Shown: in pieces, positions 63,878 through 64,000 of the stretch
Position numbering within the stretch: position 1 is the first letter of the stretch
Layout of the letters: every line of letters begins with the position of its first letter
NCBI RefSeq assembly: GCF_018139145.2
Contig: NC_059478.1
Location: 11,267,001 to 11,331,000, forward strand
Direction: 5' to 3'
Origin: Gymnogyps californianus
Lineage: Eukaryota; Chordata; Aves; Accipitriformes; Cathartidae
Length of the DNA stretch: 64,000 nt
Notes under the pieces: generated by a model
Told to the model about the DNA's origin: nothing
Database searches by the model: none
What the model saw: the letters and a program-made list of their open reading frames with translations, nothing else
Made by a program: the position numbers and the translations under genes

Positions 63878-64000
63878 TCATGGGATCACACAGAGCTGCT
63901 GAGGCTGGAAGGGGCCTCTGGGGTCTGCTCCAACCCCCTGCTCCGAGCAGGCTCGGCAAGGGCAGCTTGATCGGGTTCACATCCAGCGGGTTTTGAACGT
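63878..64000 (-). mobile_element. CR1 LINE 3' end fragment, continues past the window
   Basis: The last 123 bases read TCATGGGATCACA, then GAGGCTGGAAGGGGCCTCTG, CTCCAACCCCCTGCTC and GCGGGTTTTGAA. This is the reverse complement of the well-known 3' part of avian CR1 elements, so the element lies on the minus strand with its 3' end near 63878 and its body beyond 64000. It is diverged from the usual pattern, especially in the terminal short repeats, which suggests an older insertion. Confidence 0.87.

Noticed and set aside
1..64000. CRISPR arrays, tRNA or rRNA genes, prokaryotic operons
   Set aside because: No regularly spaced direct repeats, no tRNA-like B-box with cloverleaf, and no rRNA sequence were seen. 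Composition and introns indicate vertebrate nuclear DNA.

Overview
This 64 kb window is vertebrate nuclear DNA that is almost entirely non-coding, and most likely from a bird. It has long AT-rich stretches without genes, few interspersed repeats, a CR1-type LINE end at the right edge, and a 1.15 kb solo ERV LTR of a kind I recognise from bird genomes. There are no operons, no prokaryotic features and no long uninterrupted genes.

The one gene I can identify is ATP6V1G3 (V-type proton ATPase subunit G, isoform 3), on the minus strand. Exon 2 (58028-58128) and the last coding exon (54646-54819) are both present. They have clean splice sites and compatible phases, and a polyadenylation signal lies about 240 bp past the stop codon. 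The first coding exon was not found in the 5.9 kb to the right, so it probably lies beyond the window. In amniotes ATP6V1G3 sits between NEK7 and PTPRC. If that order and orientation hold here, the left 54 kb is the NEK7-ATP6V1G3 intergenic region and PTPRC lies off the right edge. This placement is inference; no NEK7 or PTPRC exon was recognised.

Layout from left to right: 1-6887 intergenic; 6888-8033 solo LTR (minus orientation) with ten degenerate internal repeat units; 8034-54384 intergenic, holding two ancient MIR/CORE-SINE-like relics (about 19870-19990 and 39610-39745), a 20-G homopolymer next to a GC-rich patch (24925-25380), another GC-rich patch (33780-34110), a small CpG-island-like segment (about 41765-42080), T-rich simple repeats (42465-42760) and two short tandem duplications (45271-45320, 46926-46976); 54385-58128 the 3' part of ATP6V1G3; 58129-63877 its first intron or upstream region; 63878-64000 a CR1 fragment running off the end.

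Nearly all other reading frames are short and look like chance open frames. The longest (221 codons at 7217-7882) lies inside the LTR. I found no evidence of a previously undescribed biological system. The most informative observations are the ATP6V1G3 exons, the repeat structure inside the LTR, and the CpG-rich segment with no gene attached.
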